Shown here piece by piece: positions 11,290 through 23,637 of a stretch of 64,000 nt of DNA; position 1 is the first letter of the stretch; each line of letters begins with the position of its first letter. The translations under genes and the position numbers were made by a program. This DNA is from Cystobasidium ongulense (lineage: Eukaryota; Basidiomycota; Cystobasidiomycetes; Cystobasidiales; Cystobasidiaceae): contig BQUP01000004.1 in assembly GCA_022835595.1 (NCBI GenBank), positions 930,001-994,000 on the forward strand, given 5' to 3'. The notes beneath the pieces were generated by a model that was not told the DNA's origin, did no database searches, and saw nothing but the letters and a program-made list of their open reading frames with translations.

Positions 11290-14017
11290 ATGGTACCCGA
11301 GGTGTTGCTGATTGATAATTACGACTCGTGAGTCCTCATAGACACCGTCTATTGACTATGTGCTGAACCCGCTGCCCTTCCAGCTTGTAAGCTTCTGCAC
11401 GGCTTGCACGCCACCTTGTTCCTTCTGACTCACAGCGTGAAACGGCAGCACATTCAATCTATATCAGTACCTGTGCTTGCAAGGTGAGCCCGCGTCGTTG
11501 GATCTCTTGTTGGGATACTTATGAAACAATGTATCCATTCTAGGCGCCAATGTCACGGTAGTACGCTCTGGCGACGCAACCCTTGACGAGATCCTGCAGC
11601 AATACCCACATGTCACGCATCTCGTCATTTCTCCTGGACCCGGGCATCCATTGAAGGATTCTGGAATCTCAATCGCTGCCATTCAACATTATGCTGGCAA
11701 GCTACCCGTGCTCGGCGTCTGTATGGGCTTGCAGTGCATGTTTGCCGCATACGGAGGAACAGTAGACAGAGTAGGCGAAATTGTTCACGGCAAAACCAGC
11801 GTCCTCAAGCACGATGGAAAGGGCATTTTCCACGGCGTACGTCCCAATATCAACGGAACGCGCTACCACTCCCTTGCTGGTACACTTGGTACGCTGCCTG
11901 AAGAGCTCGAAGTAACTTGCCGGACTGCTCGATTGGGTCAAGACGAGGCTAGCATCGAAAAGAATGGAATCGTTATGGGCATCAGACACAAGACTTTAGC
12001 ACTCGAATCTGTTCAATATCATCCCGAATCTATTCTCTCCGATGAAGGTCAAGCCATGTTGGCCAACTTTCTCAACCTCAAAGGCGGAACTTGGGAAGAG
12101 AATCCAGGTTTCGGTCTTTCCAGCGCTGAGCGTGGGCAGGTGACTGGAAAGGCCAATTCGACCGCCAAAGCGACAGATGCCAATGGAAATTCTGGTCCCA
12201 CGATCCTCGACCGAATCTACGAACAGCGACGCAAAGATGTTGAACAGGCCAAAGCTACACCAGGTTCATACCCCTCAGACCTTACCGCTCTTATCGACCT
12301 CTACCTTGCACCACCTCAAATATCCTTCTATGACCGTCTCCTCCCTACCTCCGCTTCCCAGCCTTCCACTGTATCGACTACAGTCGCTCTAATGGCAGAA
12401 GTCAAGAGAGCCTCACCCTCGAAAGGCGATATCTTACCTCCTACTTCGCCTCTAACTTCCGCTTCTATTGGTTTCGCCTACGCTCAAGCAGGAGCAAGTG
12501 TCATTTCCGTTCTCACAGAACCTACTTGGTTTAAAGGTACTCTCAATGATATGCTGGCTGTCCGACGAGTAGTATCCAACATGATTCAGCGTCCAGCCAT
12601 TCTACGTAAAGACTTCATCTTCGATACATACCAAATCGACGAAGCTCGTTACTATGGTGCGGATACCGTCTTGCTTATAGTAGCTATGCTGGATGACGCC
12701 ACCCTCAAGCATCTTTACGACTATGCTCGTTACGTACGAGGGATGGAACCGCTTGTCGAGATCAACAACCCTGAAGAGCTAGAAAGAGCACTCAATATCG
12801 GAGCTAAGGTTATAGGAGTTAACAATCGCAATTTGCACGATTTCAACGTCGATATGGGCACAACTTCCCGCATCGCTGAAGTTATCACTGAACGACAGCG
12901 CCAGTATCAGCAATCGACAGAGGGTGGTGTAGTTGATGATCGCAAGGTCATTCTATGCGCTCTTAGCGGCATCACTGGAAGGGAAGATGTGATCAAATAT
13001 ACAGAGCAAGGCGTAGGAGCTGTCCTGGTTGGAGAAGCGCTCATGAGATCAGATGACAAACCCGCTTTTGTCAGACACTTGTTGGGCATTCCAAATCCCG
13101 TCTCTTCTACTTCCTACGCTCGTTCGAGGACTTTGAGTCAAGCTTCAATTACAAAACCAAAACTTACTGGTCCTCCAGATGCTATAGGAGAGCCCGTGTC
13201 ACACGATAGTTTGGGTGTCACAACCGAATCACAAGCTCTCCAAACGCAATACAAGCCTCTTGTCAAGATTTGTGGCATCCAAAGCGTAGAAGCCGCCCTT
13301 ACGGCTGCGGACGCTGGTGCAGACTTCATCGGTCTAATCTTTGTTCCGAAGAGTAAGCGATATGTGGACCTCGCTTCCGCAAAGACAATCATCGATTCCG
13401 TTCGAAAATCGCGACAATTTATCACGAATGTCAGTTCCGGAAGGGAAGCGGAACAAGACTACTTCTCACAGCAGGCCACTCGAATGGTCAACAATCCTCG
13501 AAAACCCCTCTTCGTCGGTGTATTCCAGAATGCAAGCTTTGAGACAGTACAAGAAACAGTTGATGCACTTCAGCTGGATATCGTGCAACTGCATGGGTCT
13601 GAACCAAGCGAATGGTGCCAGCTGCTTAAGGTGCCGACATTCAAGGCTTTCCATGTTGATGAAGCTGTCCGCGAGGGCGACCTCGCATCATCCCATGCTA
13701 CAACCCTAGCGCTGCGAGAAGCCGCACGACCGGGCTATCACAGTATACCGCTGCTGGATACCAAAGTCTCAAAAGCTGCGAACGGACTATCAGGTGGCGC
13801 TGGCAAGATTTTCGACTGGCAGGTTGCAGCAAAATTGGTAAAGGAGGATGCTCCTGGACTGCCTATACTACTTGCTGGTGGTTTGGACGCCACTAATGTG
13901 AGGGCAGCACTTGATTTAGTCAGACCCTGGGCTATCGATATTTCAGGAGGAGTGGAAACTGGAGGGGCCAAAGATTTAGAAAAGATCAAGGAGTTCATCA
14001 GAACAGCAAAGGCATAG
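11290..14017 (+). CDS. TRP1: Trifunctional tryptophan enzyme: GATase, IGPS, PRAI
   Basis: Fungal fusion carrying the glutamine amidotransferase subunit of anthranilate synthase, indole-3-glycerol-phosphate synthase and phosphoribosylanthranilate isomerase. Proposed exons: 11290-11327, 11384-11386 (3 nt), 11449-11483 and 11544-14017, giving 849 residues. GATase (about 1-200) has DNYDS, ISPGPGHP, the nucleophile Cys in GVCMGLQC near residue 84, and His/Glu in YHPES near 186. IGPS (about 245-540) has AEVKRASPSKGDI, LRKDFIFD, LVEINNPEE and GVNNRNL. PRAI (about 598-849) has LVKICGIQ, GADFIGLIFV, VQLHGSE and LLAGGLDATNV. Domain order is the usual fungal one (trpC in filamentous fungi, TRP1 in basidiomycetes). 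All active-site motifs look whole. The IGPS-PRAI linker is long and low in complexity. Confidence 0.97.
11384..11386 (+). other. Predicted 3-nt microexon of TRP1
   Basis: The triplet CTT lies between CCCTTCCAG and GTAAGCTT. Joining exon 1 (...GAC TC), CTT and exon 3 (C ACA TTC) gives DNYDSFTFNLYQYL, the near-invariant amidotransferase start; skipping it loses the Phe. With it the region has two introns of 56 and 62 nt, typical here; without it there is one of 121 nt. Confidence 0.65.
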
Positions 14018-14481
14018 TACAATCGATAAATCAGGATAGAGCTTATCCATATACCCGCTGTTTTGCAATGCATCATTTTATTTCTTGCTCGCACGGACAA
14101 TCAAGGACAAAGGCGTGTGGGGGTGTTGACGCGAGCAACAGCAAACAATGCTTGTCTAGACTTGTGTGTTTCTTTTGCGTCTGCTCAATTAATCTCCTTC
14201 TGAAGACTGAAGAGTATCAAGGAAGGACGTGTCTGGAGTGTTCCGTCCCATCCCATCCACTCTTATCCAAACCTTGCTGGTTTATCTTTCCCAGACAGCA
14301 TCAAATTCTCGAAGGAAGCGAAGACTGCGTGGGAGCCAGCCTAGTTACATCAACAGGACAGGCTAAGCACGGCGAGAGAGTGTTCATCAACATCAAGCGT
14401 GTGTCTGGGTGCTAGCTTGCAGACTCGTTCGTCCAAAAGCACTGGCCTGGTCCATATTTCACTGCGCGAGCCTGGAGAGAG
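14018..14481. other. Intergenic region TRP1-KAP104
   Basis: 464 bp between co-directional genes. It holds the TRP1 3' end and presumably the KAP104 promoter. No further gene or repeat is seen. Confidence 0.5.
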
Positions 14482-17400
14482 ATGGCAGCGCACTCGTGGA
14501 GTCCCGACCCGGCAGGGCTGCAGGAGCTGCTAGGATGCTTCAAGCAGGCTGAAGTGGGCGACTCTGCTACTCAGAGAGCTGTCCTCCAGGTGCGTCTGCC
14601 TCTGGCCTTGCTGCCTGTGTTTGCGGGCATATTGGTGGACACGTTTTGCTGATGCGAATATGCAACCATCTGGAACCCGCTGTGCTCGTCAATGCCTCTG
14701 TCCTATGCAACCTCGCGCACATTGCCGATGCGACACCCCCAAAACATCAAATGCAACAGCGCATGGAGTCTTTCACAGCGATTCCAGACTACAGCAACTA
14801 CCTCGCGTACATCTTTACACAAATGCCATCAGAGCCTGAAAGCGTACGGTGGAAGGCCGGTCTCACGCTGAAGAACAACATTAGAACTGGTTTGGAGAGA
14901 TATAGTCCTCAGGTTATCACTTACTTGAAAGACGTCCTCTTCAGTATGTCAAATTTGAGACGTGCCTGTCCATTCGCCATCAGATCTTCAGACTACTGAT
15001 AAGCCTCCTTCAACCGCGTTCCTTCCTTACAGTTGCGCTCGCAGATCAAGCACATTTCATTCGCACGACTGCTGCATCCGTAATAGATTGGCTGTACCGC
15101 GGTATTGGTCCCGACAACTGGCCAGAAGCGCTAGAACGTCTGCTGCAGATGGCAGAGTCCGATAATAGCTATGCTCAAGAGGTATGGTGCATTTGTTCTC
15201 GTTACAGCATCTGAACAGCCAACCAAAGTATTTGCATGCTGATTAAATGCTTCTTGCTGTCCCTTCTGTTCAATAGGGTGCCCTTAAAGCCCTTTCAAAC
15301 ATCTGTCAAGAAATCCCACGCTACCTGAGCAATATGGAGATTAACGGACAACGGCCGTTTGATGTTGTGATACCCAAAGTAGTCAACCTTCTTTCGTCGC
15401 CAAACGACAAAATACGGATAGATGCTCTCACGATATGCAACCAGTTTATCGAGCCACCAACACCGCCAAACGGCCTAGCACTGTGTGATGATGCATTCCT
15501 TTCGCAAATCTTCAAACTAGCGAGCGATACCAATACCGAAATACGCAAACTTGTCTGCCAAGCTTTCAATGCATTATTAGCTGCGTGGGCACCGAAATTA
15601 CTACCAAACCTCAAATCGATCATCGACTTTATGCTCTATTCAACACAAGATGACGATGAAGCTGTCGCACTACAAGCTGCAGAATTCTGGCTCACTTTCC
15701 TCGAAGAACCCGACTTACCTGAACACTTAAAGCCTTACCTAGATACTGTCATCCCAGTACTTATGAAGGGAATGATCTATACCGAATTCGCACAGGCAGT
15801 GCTAGATCAGGACAACGAAGACGAAACGAAACCGGACAAGGAATCAGATATCAAGCCAAAACACTATGGATCGAAAGCACATACAGCAGAACGAACAGGA
15901 GACGCGAACGGCGAGTCGAAATCATCTAAAAACGATGACAAGACAGCAGCCGATGCAGAAGAGGAGGAAGACGATGATGACGATGATGATGATGACGAGG
16001 ACGAAGAGGATCCTTACGCCGAGTGGACGGTCAGGAAATGCTGTGCAGCAGCTCTGGACATGATGGCTACGACATACGAAGTCGATATTTTGCCGGTCAT
16101 TTTGCCCTTTTTGCAGAAGGAACTGGAAAGCAGTGACTGGAAAGAGCGGGAAGCGGGGATTTTGGCACTGGGCGCTATTGCTGAAGGTGAGCTATGGGCA
16201 CTAGACCTCCTCGTTATGGTCTGGACGATGAAGCTGACGTGTTCGACAGGCTGCATTTCCGGCATGCAACCTCATCTGCCAACACTTCTTCCTTTCCTCT
16301 TCGACAGTCTCAATCACGAAAAGGTTCGTATCTCCAGCCTGCTTGACTCCGACCATGCTTACTGACCAGCAACTATGCCTTTTATAGCCACTGGTGCGGT
16401 CTATTGCCTGCTGGACATTGGGCCGGTACTCGGCGTGGACTATACCTGAAGAAGGTGATGTCGAGCACAAAACACGTTTCTTTGAGCCGACAATACAAGG
16501 CGTGAGTGCAGGGATGGCGGAGACAGCAGTAAATGAGGAGAAGACTGACGTTCTCAATAGCTGCTACGGACGACGTGTGATCACAACAAGCGTGTGCAAG
16601 AAGCCGGGTGCTCGGCATTTGCAACGCTAGAAGAGACAGCCGGAATGGCCCTCGAACCCTATCTGCCCATCATCCTACCCACCTTGGTCGACGCCTTCGG
16701 GCGGTATCAACAGAAGAATCTCTTGATCCTCTACGATGCTATCGGAACGCTGGCGGACGCCGTCGGACACGCATTAAATCACGAACAGTACATCGGTGTT
16801 CTTATGCCTCCGCTAATTGCAAAGTGGCAGTCGGTTGATGATCTTGATCCCGATATCATCCCGCTCCTCGAAGTATGTACGATGACTCAAAGCTGAGCTT
16901 GCTGTTATGCTGACCGTCCTTTGGCATAGTGCTTGTCGTCAGTGGTCCTAGGTCTTGGTCACGGCTTCTTGCCATACGCTCCACCAGTCTTCGAGCGATG
17001 CGTTCAAATTGTCCGGCGTTGTTTGATGATGTACGAAGCGTTCGCGCTTGACAAGACGAACGAAGTCGACGAACCAGATCGCACCCACCTTATTGTTGCA
17101 CTAGATCTTCTCTCTGGCTTGACGCAAGCACTCTCCACCGACATTCAACCTTTTTTCGCAAACTCAGATCCTTCATGTATTGATTTGATGATTGCATGCT
17201 TCAAGGTAAGCGCATTTCCCCCTGCATCATGGGTACGATGTGCTAATATGAACCTACCACCAGTACCCTGAACCTCCTGTGCAACAATCATCTTTCGCTC
17301 TACTGGGAGATACCGCCATTTCCTGCTTCCCTCTTCTTCAACCTCGTCTACCTGAAGTGATGCCATTGGTCATCGACGCCATCACTCCACATGTCCAGTC

Positions 17401-18032
17401 GGAATACGTCAGTGTGTGCAACAATGCTGCTTGGTGCGCTGGGGAGATTGCTCTAAAATACGGAGCGCCGATGGCCGACTTCGTAGCGCCACTCATGGAG
17501 CGCCTAATACCCCTCCTTCTGAACTCTCGAGTTGTTCGGAGTTTGACCGAGAATGCAGCTGTTACTATCGGTAGACTAGCACTCGTTTGCCCTCAGCATG
17601 TCGCGCCTCATTTGGGTGTCTTCATCAAGCCTTGGTGTGACGCACTCGCCGAGATCAAGGACAACGACGAGAAGGATTCTGCTTTCCAAGGTATTTGCCT
17701 TGCTATTCAAGCAAATCCCGCTGGAGTTGCCGAGGTAAGATTTCATTACAGAACGTCGAATGACCTTTTACTGATAGTCGCCGATTCGCTGCAGCACTTT
17801 GGCTCGTTCCTAAACGCTCTCGTACGGTGGCGCGAGCCGTCGCAGAAGTTATCTGAAATGTTTGCAAGCGTGAGCACATCCCTTTATAAATAGCCGAAAA
17901 GCTTTATGCTGATCTTTCTTGCAGATTCTACGCGGTTTGAGAGACATGAGTGGAGTAGAACAATGGAACGCCCAGATGGCTCAGTTACCTCCAAATATCA
18001 GCTCTCGCTTAGGTCAAGTATACAACGTTTGA
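14482..18032 (+). CDS. KAP104: Transportin (karyopherin beta-2, Kap104 type)
   Basis: Nuclear import receptor for PY-NLS cargo such as RNA-binding proteins. It starts [17 protein letters not shown]; exon 1 ends at 14589 and exon 2 begins about 14760 ([18 protein letters not shown]). HEAT repeats run through the whole protein: [103 protein letters not shown]. The long acidic loop of HEAT 8 is present as an Asp/Glu run near 15955-16015, just where transportins release cargo on RanGTP. At least nine introns; the last exon gives [17 protein letters not shown] and ends QVYNV at 18032. Length is about 900 residues, as in the family. The first intron (about 170 nt) is longer than its neighbours. Confidence 0.94.
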
Positions 18033-18555
18033 GCAGTCGGAGCGCACAGAACAGTCAAGTTTCCAAGGGGCAAATCGTTAGTTGGACTGCCCGAACGTGC
18101 AAAGAATTTACATGCAAGAATCATTAATACCCTACATCTCTTTATTTACGAAATTAGCAAGAGCATTCTCTTCCTCTTCTTTTCAAAACTACTCTGTTCT
18201 TAGTATCCCTTTTTACGCCTCTGATAGCAGAGGCAAACATCGTCTGTTAGGCAGTCCTGGCGGTACCCACAAGCGTGATACTTAACGTGAAGTTCTGCCA
18301 ACACACCCAGGTCCAACGTGATATGATCTGTTCTCAATTCCGCAAGTAGGAACGTCACCATTCGCACTTGCCAATACTTTAGTCCGAGCCAGAGTAGTCG
18401 ACAGTAATTGCACACCAACTGTCGCTGGGGGTTAGACTGGAAAGATTCGTGTCATTGCTATCGTTTCATTGCATGTACAAAGGAGGGTATGGGAAGAACG
18501 ACTGCTATAAAACCGAGCGAGGGGAAATAGCTGATGTATGCGTATTGTACGATCT
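18033..18555. other. Convergent intergenic region
   Basis: 523 bp between KAP104 and the lectin gene, both ending here. It should hold two 3' untranslated regions. No gene or repeat is recognised. Confidence 0.55.
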
Positions 18556-20111
18556 CTAAAAGCGTTTTGCGCGCTTCTTGCTCCTCCAACTAATAAAGGC
18601 GATTGCAGCGACGACAACAAGAACAGCCAAGAAGAGCCACTTGACGATTGAGAAGACAAGCCCAAGAACACTGCTGCCTCCTGTTTTACTACTATAAATT
18701 TGACTTCGAGTTCTCGTTCGAGCTTTTGGCACAAAGTTTTCATTTGGTGGATGCCAAACTACGTTGTGGGTTGATATTGAGATTATATCGTGATTATCAG
18801 AGACATCACCAGTATGGGCTGAGAATCCGAGGTATATAATTCCCGGTAGAGTGACTTTGGGAATGGTGAAACATGTCTCCCATTTGTCCCATTCTTCATG
18901 TTGGATCTGGAGCTGAGCGCCGGAAGAGGTGTTAGTGAAGAGGAACATCGTCTGGAAGAGGGATTTGGAAACGAACCTGTAAGAAATTATCCTTGAAGTA
19001 GGTCAATTTGCCCTTGGCTGTCACTTCCGTCCGACGGAAATCAATCTGAAGGAAGTGAAGTGAACGTCAGTACATACGGGACGCTTCCAATATAGTAGGA
19101 TTGTATACACCTACTGAGCACCTTCCTGCTTCTTGGCCTGCACCATCCTTGTTATTGTCGTAGGATTTCGTTCCATCATTAAGCATGCCCATTATTGATG
19201 GGAAAGAATACTATTCGTAAAGACAAACCCGTTAGACAGGCTTGCATAGCGCGTCAGTGAGAAGAGACAGACTTACTGAATGCCTAGAATTGGCGTATGT
19301 ATCGAAAAAGACTCCCAAGCCCTCCCATCGATCTGCAAAAGGACGACGAGGTATCCCATCAGCTTCCTATCCTATTGTGTGTTTGGCTTGCAATACGAAA
19401 ATGTACCTGACGAGCCATATACTGGTCCGAATTGAGCGCGCTCTTTCGTGAGCCACATAGCGAAGCCATCACCGAACAAGCTATTCGAGCTGCCATCGAC
19501 CTTGAACTCCCACTCTACTTCGAATGATGCAGGCGTCAAGGGCTGTGGGCAACAGGCGACAATGCTAGTCAGCTAGAGGCGTAACGACTGTGAGAGTGTT
19601 CCTCACGAGACGCGACCACAGCCATCCTGCTTGGGATTTGCGGTCTTGTGTGAGACGGATATGCTTGTTCGTGTTGATGATCGTTGACCCGCCAAAGTCG
19701 AACCTGACGAGGTGGCCTAATCAGCTTACAAGCAAGCAGCGCTGACACAAAGTAGGCTTACCATCTGTTTTGTAGATCTGAATCGACGTATGCTGTTGAA
19801 TAATTGAAGGGTCTTCAGTTGATGTGCTTTTTGGCTGCATGGATCACGGCACGTCGTCGCTGCACTCACGAGCATAGATGCTGTGTGTCCGTAAAGGAAC
19901 TGCAGACGGATCGCTTGTCCGTTAGTCTAGGCGTACTCCCGTGCAAAACGTAGCTTGTCAACTTGCCAGTTCTCTCTGCAACTCCGCCTTCTCCAGGCTG
20001 GAACTTGGAGTCTATCGTTTCCGCCTTGCCTTTCTTTGCGAGCGTGCCTGGGACGGTAGACAGCAGCAGGCCCAGCACGAGCAGCAGCATGGCCTTAGTG
20101 GACGACGCCAT
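18556..20111 (-). CDS. L-type lectin cargo receptor (VIP36/ERGIC-53/Emp47 family)
   Basis: Type I membrane lectin that binds high-mannose glycoproteins and cycles them between ER and Golgi. The start MASSTKAMLLLVLGLLL is a clear signal peptide (about 1-24). The lectin domain follows over many short exons: GSTIINTNKHIRLTQDRKSQ, GWLWSR, a VEFKVDG-type strand, GDGFAMW-type residues near 19450, and WETCFTIPKVTLPGIIYLGFSAHTGD, which are hallmarks of the leguminous-lectin fold. At the C-terminus a TM segment, VFSIVKWLFLAVLVVVAAIAFISW, precedes a short basic cytosolic tail RSKKRAKRF. The tail resembles a basic ER-retrieval signal but is not a perfect KKxx. Exon borders in the middle (18960-19800) are approximate. 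Confidence 0.86.
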
Positions 20112-20896
20112 GAGCCTCTGGCGATGCGGCAGATGCGTGCTGGTTCCAGTCAGAGTGGCTCGAGGTAGGCGGGCGAAGCGAAAGAGAGCAAGGCAATACG
20201 CGACAACGAGCCTCGTCGTCGCGCCTGCAGTTTGATGGCAACTGTCTGCATTGCACGAATCGATGATGGATAGGAAGGAGAGCACGTACAAGAGGATCGG
20301 TCTGTTACCTGAATCACGTAGCTCCAACGCACTTCGTAGCTTGCTGGCTTGCTTGTTGCAGCTGTCTAAGCATGCAAGGATTGTAGATACGGTAATGCCC
20401 ATACACTCAAATACGCGATGCCAGCAACAAGATAGCATAGCACCACCGCAATAGCTACCACTCATCACACCTGCAAATGTCAGGAATAGACATTCAGCGA
20501 TTCAGAGGAGAGGTGTACACGCACCTTTACCAGCTCAGTATCTTGGACAAACGAACTGGTTCCGGCAAGCACAGAAAGCGACATCAAGACTTCACCGCGC
20601 CATCGAGGTCGAATGTCAATGACAGTTCATGCATTTTCGCGCAGAAGTTTCTTTCAACTTGGCCCCATTGCGCTGTCGCATTGACGCTGTCATATGGTGA
20701 CCTCGCGATTGTTTGCGCTTCGAATCCGTCCTCGTAGCCAAAGCCTCCAGCGGCCACGTGAATACTTCTTTGCCGAATATGCTGCCTGTCTGCTTCGCTC
20801 GCCTTTTTTGCTTCCTGCTGTCCCATCTGTTTTCCCTCTCACGCAACTAGGTCACGAGTGCGTAGCTCACCAGCTTGAACCCACCCTCAGTTTACC
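20112..20896. promoter_or_regulatory. Divergent intergenic region
   Basis: 785 bp between the start codons of the lectin gene and the first DUF6533 gene. It must hold both promoters. Long open frames cross it on both strands but show no family resemblance. No repeat or RNA gene is seen. Confidence 0.5.
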
Positions 20897-22849
20897 ATGG
20901 CAGACGATCCTGCAGATGTGGCAGCCGATGCACCTACGCGGGCTGTGGTAAGTAGCTTAGTCCTCTATATCACTAGGTTTCCCGATATTTACTAGCCTAG
21001 CCTAACGCTTGTATCCTGCTTCCTTTGCGCAGTTCCGCGTAGTGCTCACCTATTCGGCCTGCCTGTTGACAATCTTGGTCAGTTACGGTTATGGCCTTCA
21101 AGCAGTTTTTGAGGCTGCAAGGCTAAAATTGGCGCCTCTCTTCACCTGCAGCTCTATGATTGGGTTGTCAGCTTGAAGAGAGAATACAGGTGAGCAATTT
21201 TGGAACGGCTGGAGTGGCTGTGTACGTAGCGTTGGACGGAATGGACGACGATGCTGACATACTTGTGGCCCATGCTCATCCCACAGATTCATCTGGAAAG
21301 AAAGATTCGGTCTCGTTACGGTCTTATACCTCATCTTGCGATACTTTGCAATCTTGAGAACTGCTACTACTGTCTTTTTAGCCAGTACAGAGGTTTCGTA
21401 AGTCGTGATAGATAGAAATCGGTGATCAATTAAGCTTGTACTGACACCAAACCTCTTTCACAGGGTTACCGCATGCCCTCCTTGGGCGAAATGGCAAGGT
21501 GTGTTGGGTTTTCTTCCTCAATGAGCCACGGTTCTGTGCCATTTGCATTTTCACATGGCTTAAAAAATTGTCCTTTTTGTCATATCAAGTCTACAGTGCT
21601 ATGGCCTTCGCTTCCACGGTCTATGTCTTCTTCATTATCCGAGCTTCTGCTGTCTATGGCAACTCTTGGATAGTCGTCGGTTTCTTGGGAACGTTAGCCT
21701 CCCTGATCTTAGTTCTTCAAGGCATCGCTTCACCCGACTTTGGCGTAGTGCCTTGGGCAACAGGTCACGGTCCATGTTTTGCGGGTAAGACGCCTACTTC
21801 TTCACACATGTTGGTCATTTTCTGGGTAAGTCCGAAAATTTGTACTTATCCTCCCTGGGTTACAAGTTGGCCAAAGCGACTGGGGCGTAGAGGCAAGCAA
21901 GCAAGCAGGGCGTTAATTACTCATTACACTTGTCTTGCCCCTCGCCCAGCCTGCTTGCAAGGAGCTTTGCTACCCGTACGTGCCCGATTGAATAAAGTAC
22001 TGACAAGTCTTCTAAAACAGCTTGGACCTTTCATCTTTGATACCATCACTACTGTCATGCTATTGGCGCGAATCGCAGTGATCAGAAAGCGTGGAGGTGT
22101 GCACAGCAGTATAGTACGGTTGCTAGCAAGAGAGTAAGCCTTGATTGAGAATTATACGTCACCCTTCCTGCAATCCCATAACTGACGTGTCTTTTTGTGT
22201 GCATTTGTTCTGATTTAGCGGGATCATGTACTTTGTTATCATCAGTTCAGTCAAGTGCGTATTTCAATGCTATTTGCGAACGAACAACGCCCTTTTTTGA
22301 AGCTAAGCTCAGCTAATATAACAAACGATGTTCTCTTTCAGCTTGATCAACGTTGGTTTTTATCTTGGTGCTCGTGAAGATATACAAAGTATCAACAGCG
22401 GAATGGCGTGAGTGCTTGAGATGATTGTCTTCTTGCTTTCTATTGCGAATGGTTGATGACTGAACGCCTGTTTACTTCCCTACAGCTACGATATCACATC
22501 GCTGGCTTGCTGTCGTTTAATCCTCTCCCTCCGCTATCATGCATACAAAGAAGCCAATCCTTCAGCTTCAAACACGTCACGCAACTTCCGTATGACTGCT
22601 TTAGATCCCGGGACTGGGGTCAAAATAATTCCGCCCATGACTATACGAGGAGGTCAGCTCGATAATGAAAAAGGAAAACCAATGTCGCCTCACTTTGATG
22701 ATGGTTTACATGCTCACATTGCGCTCGATACTTTTGCTAATAAACATGCAAGAGATTCGGAAGAAGATGCATTCGCTGAGGTAAAGCTGGCTCAGCAAGA
22801 TTTACACGATGGAGGCGTTCATGGTGTTGGAAAGCGAGATGCAGATTGA
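20897..22849 (+). CDS. DUF6533 multi-pass membrane protein, copy A
   Basis: Basidiomycete membrane protein of unknown function. About ten exons; the joined protein reads MADDPADVAADAPTRAV, FRVVLTYSACLLTIL, LYDWVVSLKREYR, FIWKERFGLVTVLYLILRY, VTACPPWAKWQ, VYSAMAFASTVYVFFIIRAS, LGPFIFDTITTVMLLARI, GIMYFVIISSVN, LINVGFYLGARE, then a hydrophilic tail of about 110 residues ending GKRDAD. The LYDW...E.R.IWK...VTVLY..RY block is the DUF6533 signature. About seven hydrophobic segments are visible, so a seven-TM topology is plausible, but receptor function is not shown. It is followed on the same strand by a close paralogue with the same exon pattern. Confidence 0.8.
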
Positions 22850-23637
22850 ACTTGAGGGTTCCGTTGTGAGCAGAAGATATGATTGGACTGGAGATAGCAT
22901 TTGGCTAAGGGATCGGTATAGTGAGAGGAAGGCGTAGCGATTTGGGAGAGTTGGTTAATTTCTGCTTCAAACTATTTATCTAGTGTAACCAGGATAGTCT
23001 CTACTTATTCGCAGGCAGTTCTAATCCGCAGGCAGAATACTTAACTTTTGATGATGATTCAAGTCTTTGATAAGCAAGACTTAGCCGACTCGTAACGGTA
23101 TCGCACGCACCGACCAGATCTGACTTGTCGATGACCCAGCCTGCGTTTCGCATTCCGGCATCGATGGGATCGAGAACGTGCCAAAGTCGTTGTACGAAAA
23201 TTCAGACATTTGTCCAACAAGGTACTTGCTCGCACATGATTGTTGGAGGACACAGCTGTGACTTCGTAGGTCACCCTTTCAAGATCTCTATTTGGGTCTT
23301 ACACACCGACGCGTCGACTTCGGTGCTCTTCCTTCCAAGAAAGCTGGGGCTTGTTTCGGAGTAACGCACAGTGTCTCGGAGTGCGCTCGACGCCTCGTTG
23401 AAGGGCTCACTCACTCATAGACACGCGCAACAGTCGCAACCACGCACGCGTTGAACGTAGACATGGGACGCTCGCTGCTCGGCAGAGAGGACTTCTCGAG
23501 TGTCAATTAGACTCGTTAGCTGCGAGTGCTCTTTGCTTCTCCTTCTGTCAGTCACTTCTATCAACTCCTCTGTGCGCTCAGCTGCACCATTGAAGTGCCC
23601 ACGACTATATCGCATCCTCTGCGTCGTAAGGCCGAAC
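22850..23637. other. Intergenic region between the DUF6533 copies
   Basis: 788 bp between the tandem genes. Open frames here have no recognisable family. It should hold the end of copy A and the promoter of copy B. I see no obvious repeat of the upstream region of copy A. Confidence 0.5.

Noticed and set aside
14646-14999. Plus-strand frame starting [13 protein letters not shown] before the KAP104 second exon
   Set aside because: The upstream part does not fit transportins, whereas splicing 14589 to 14760 gives the expected QRAVLQ-RMESF...PDY; the extra residues are intron.
23125-23364. Possible small gene between the DUF6533 copies
   Set aside because: No recognisable domain, no splice logic, and frames on both strands are equally long.
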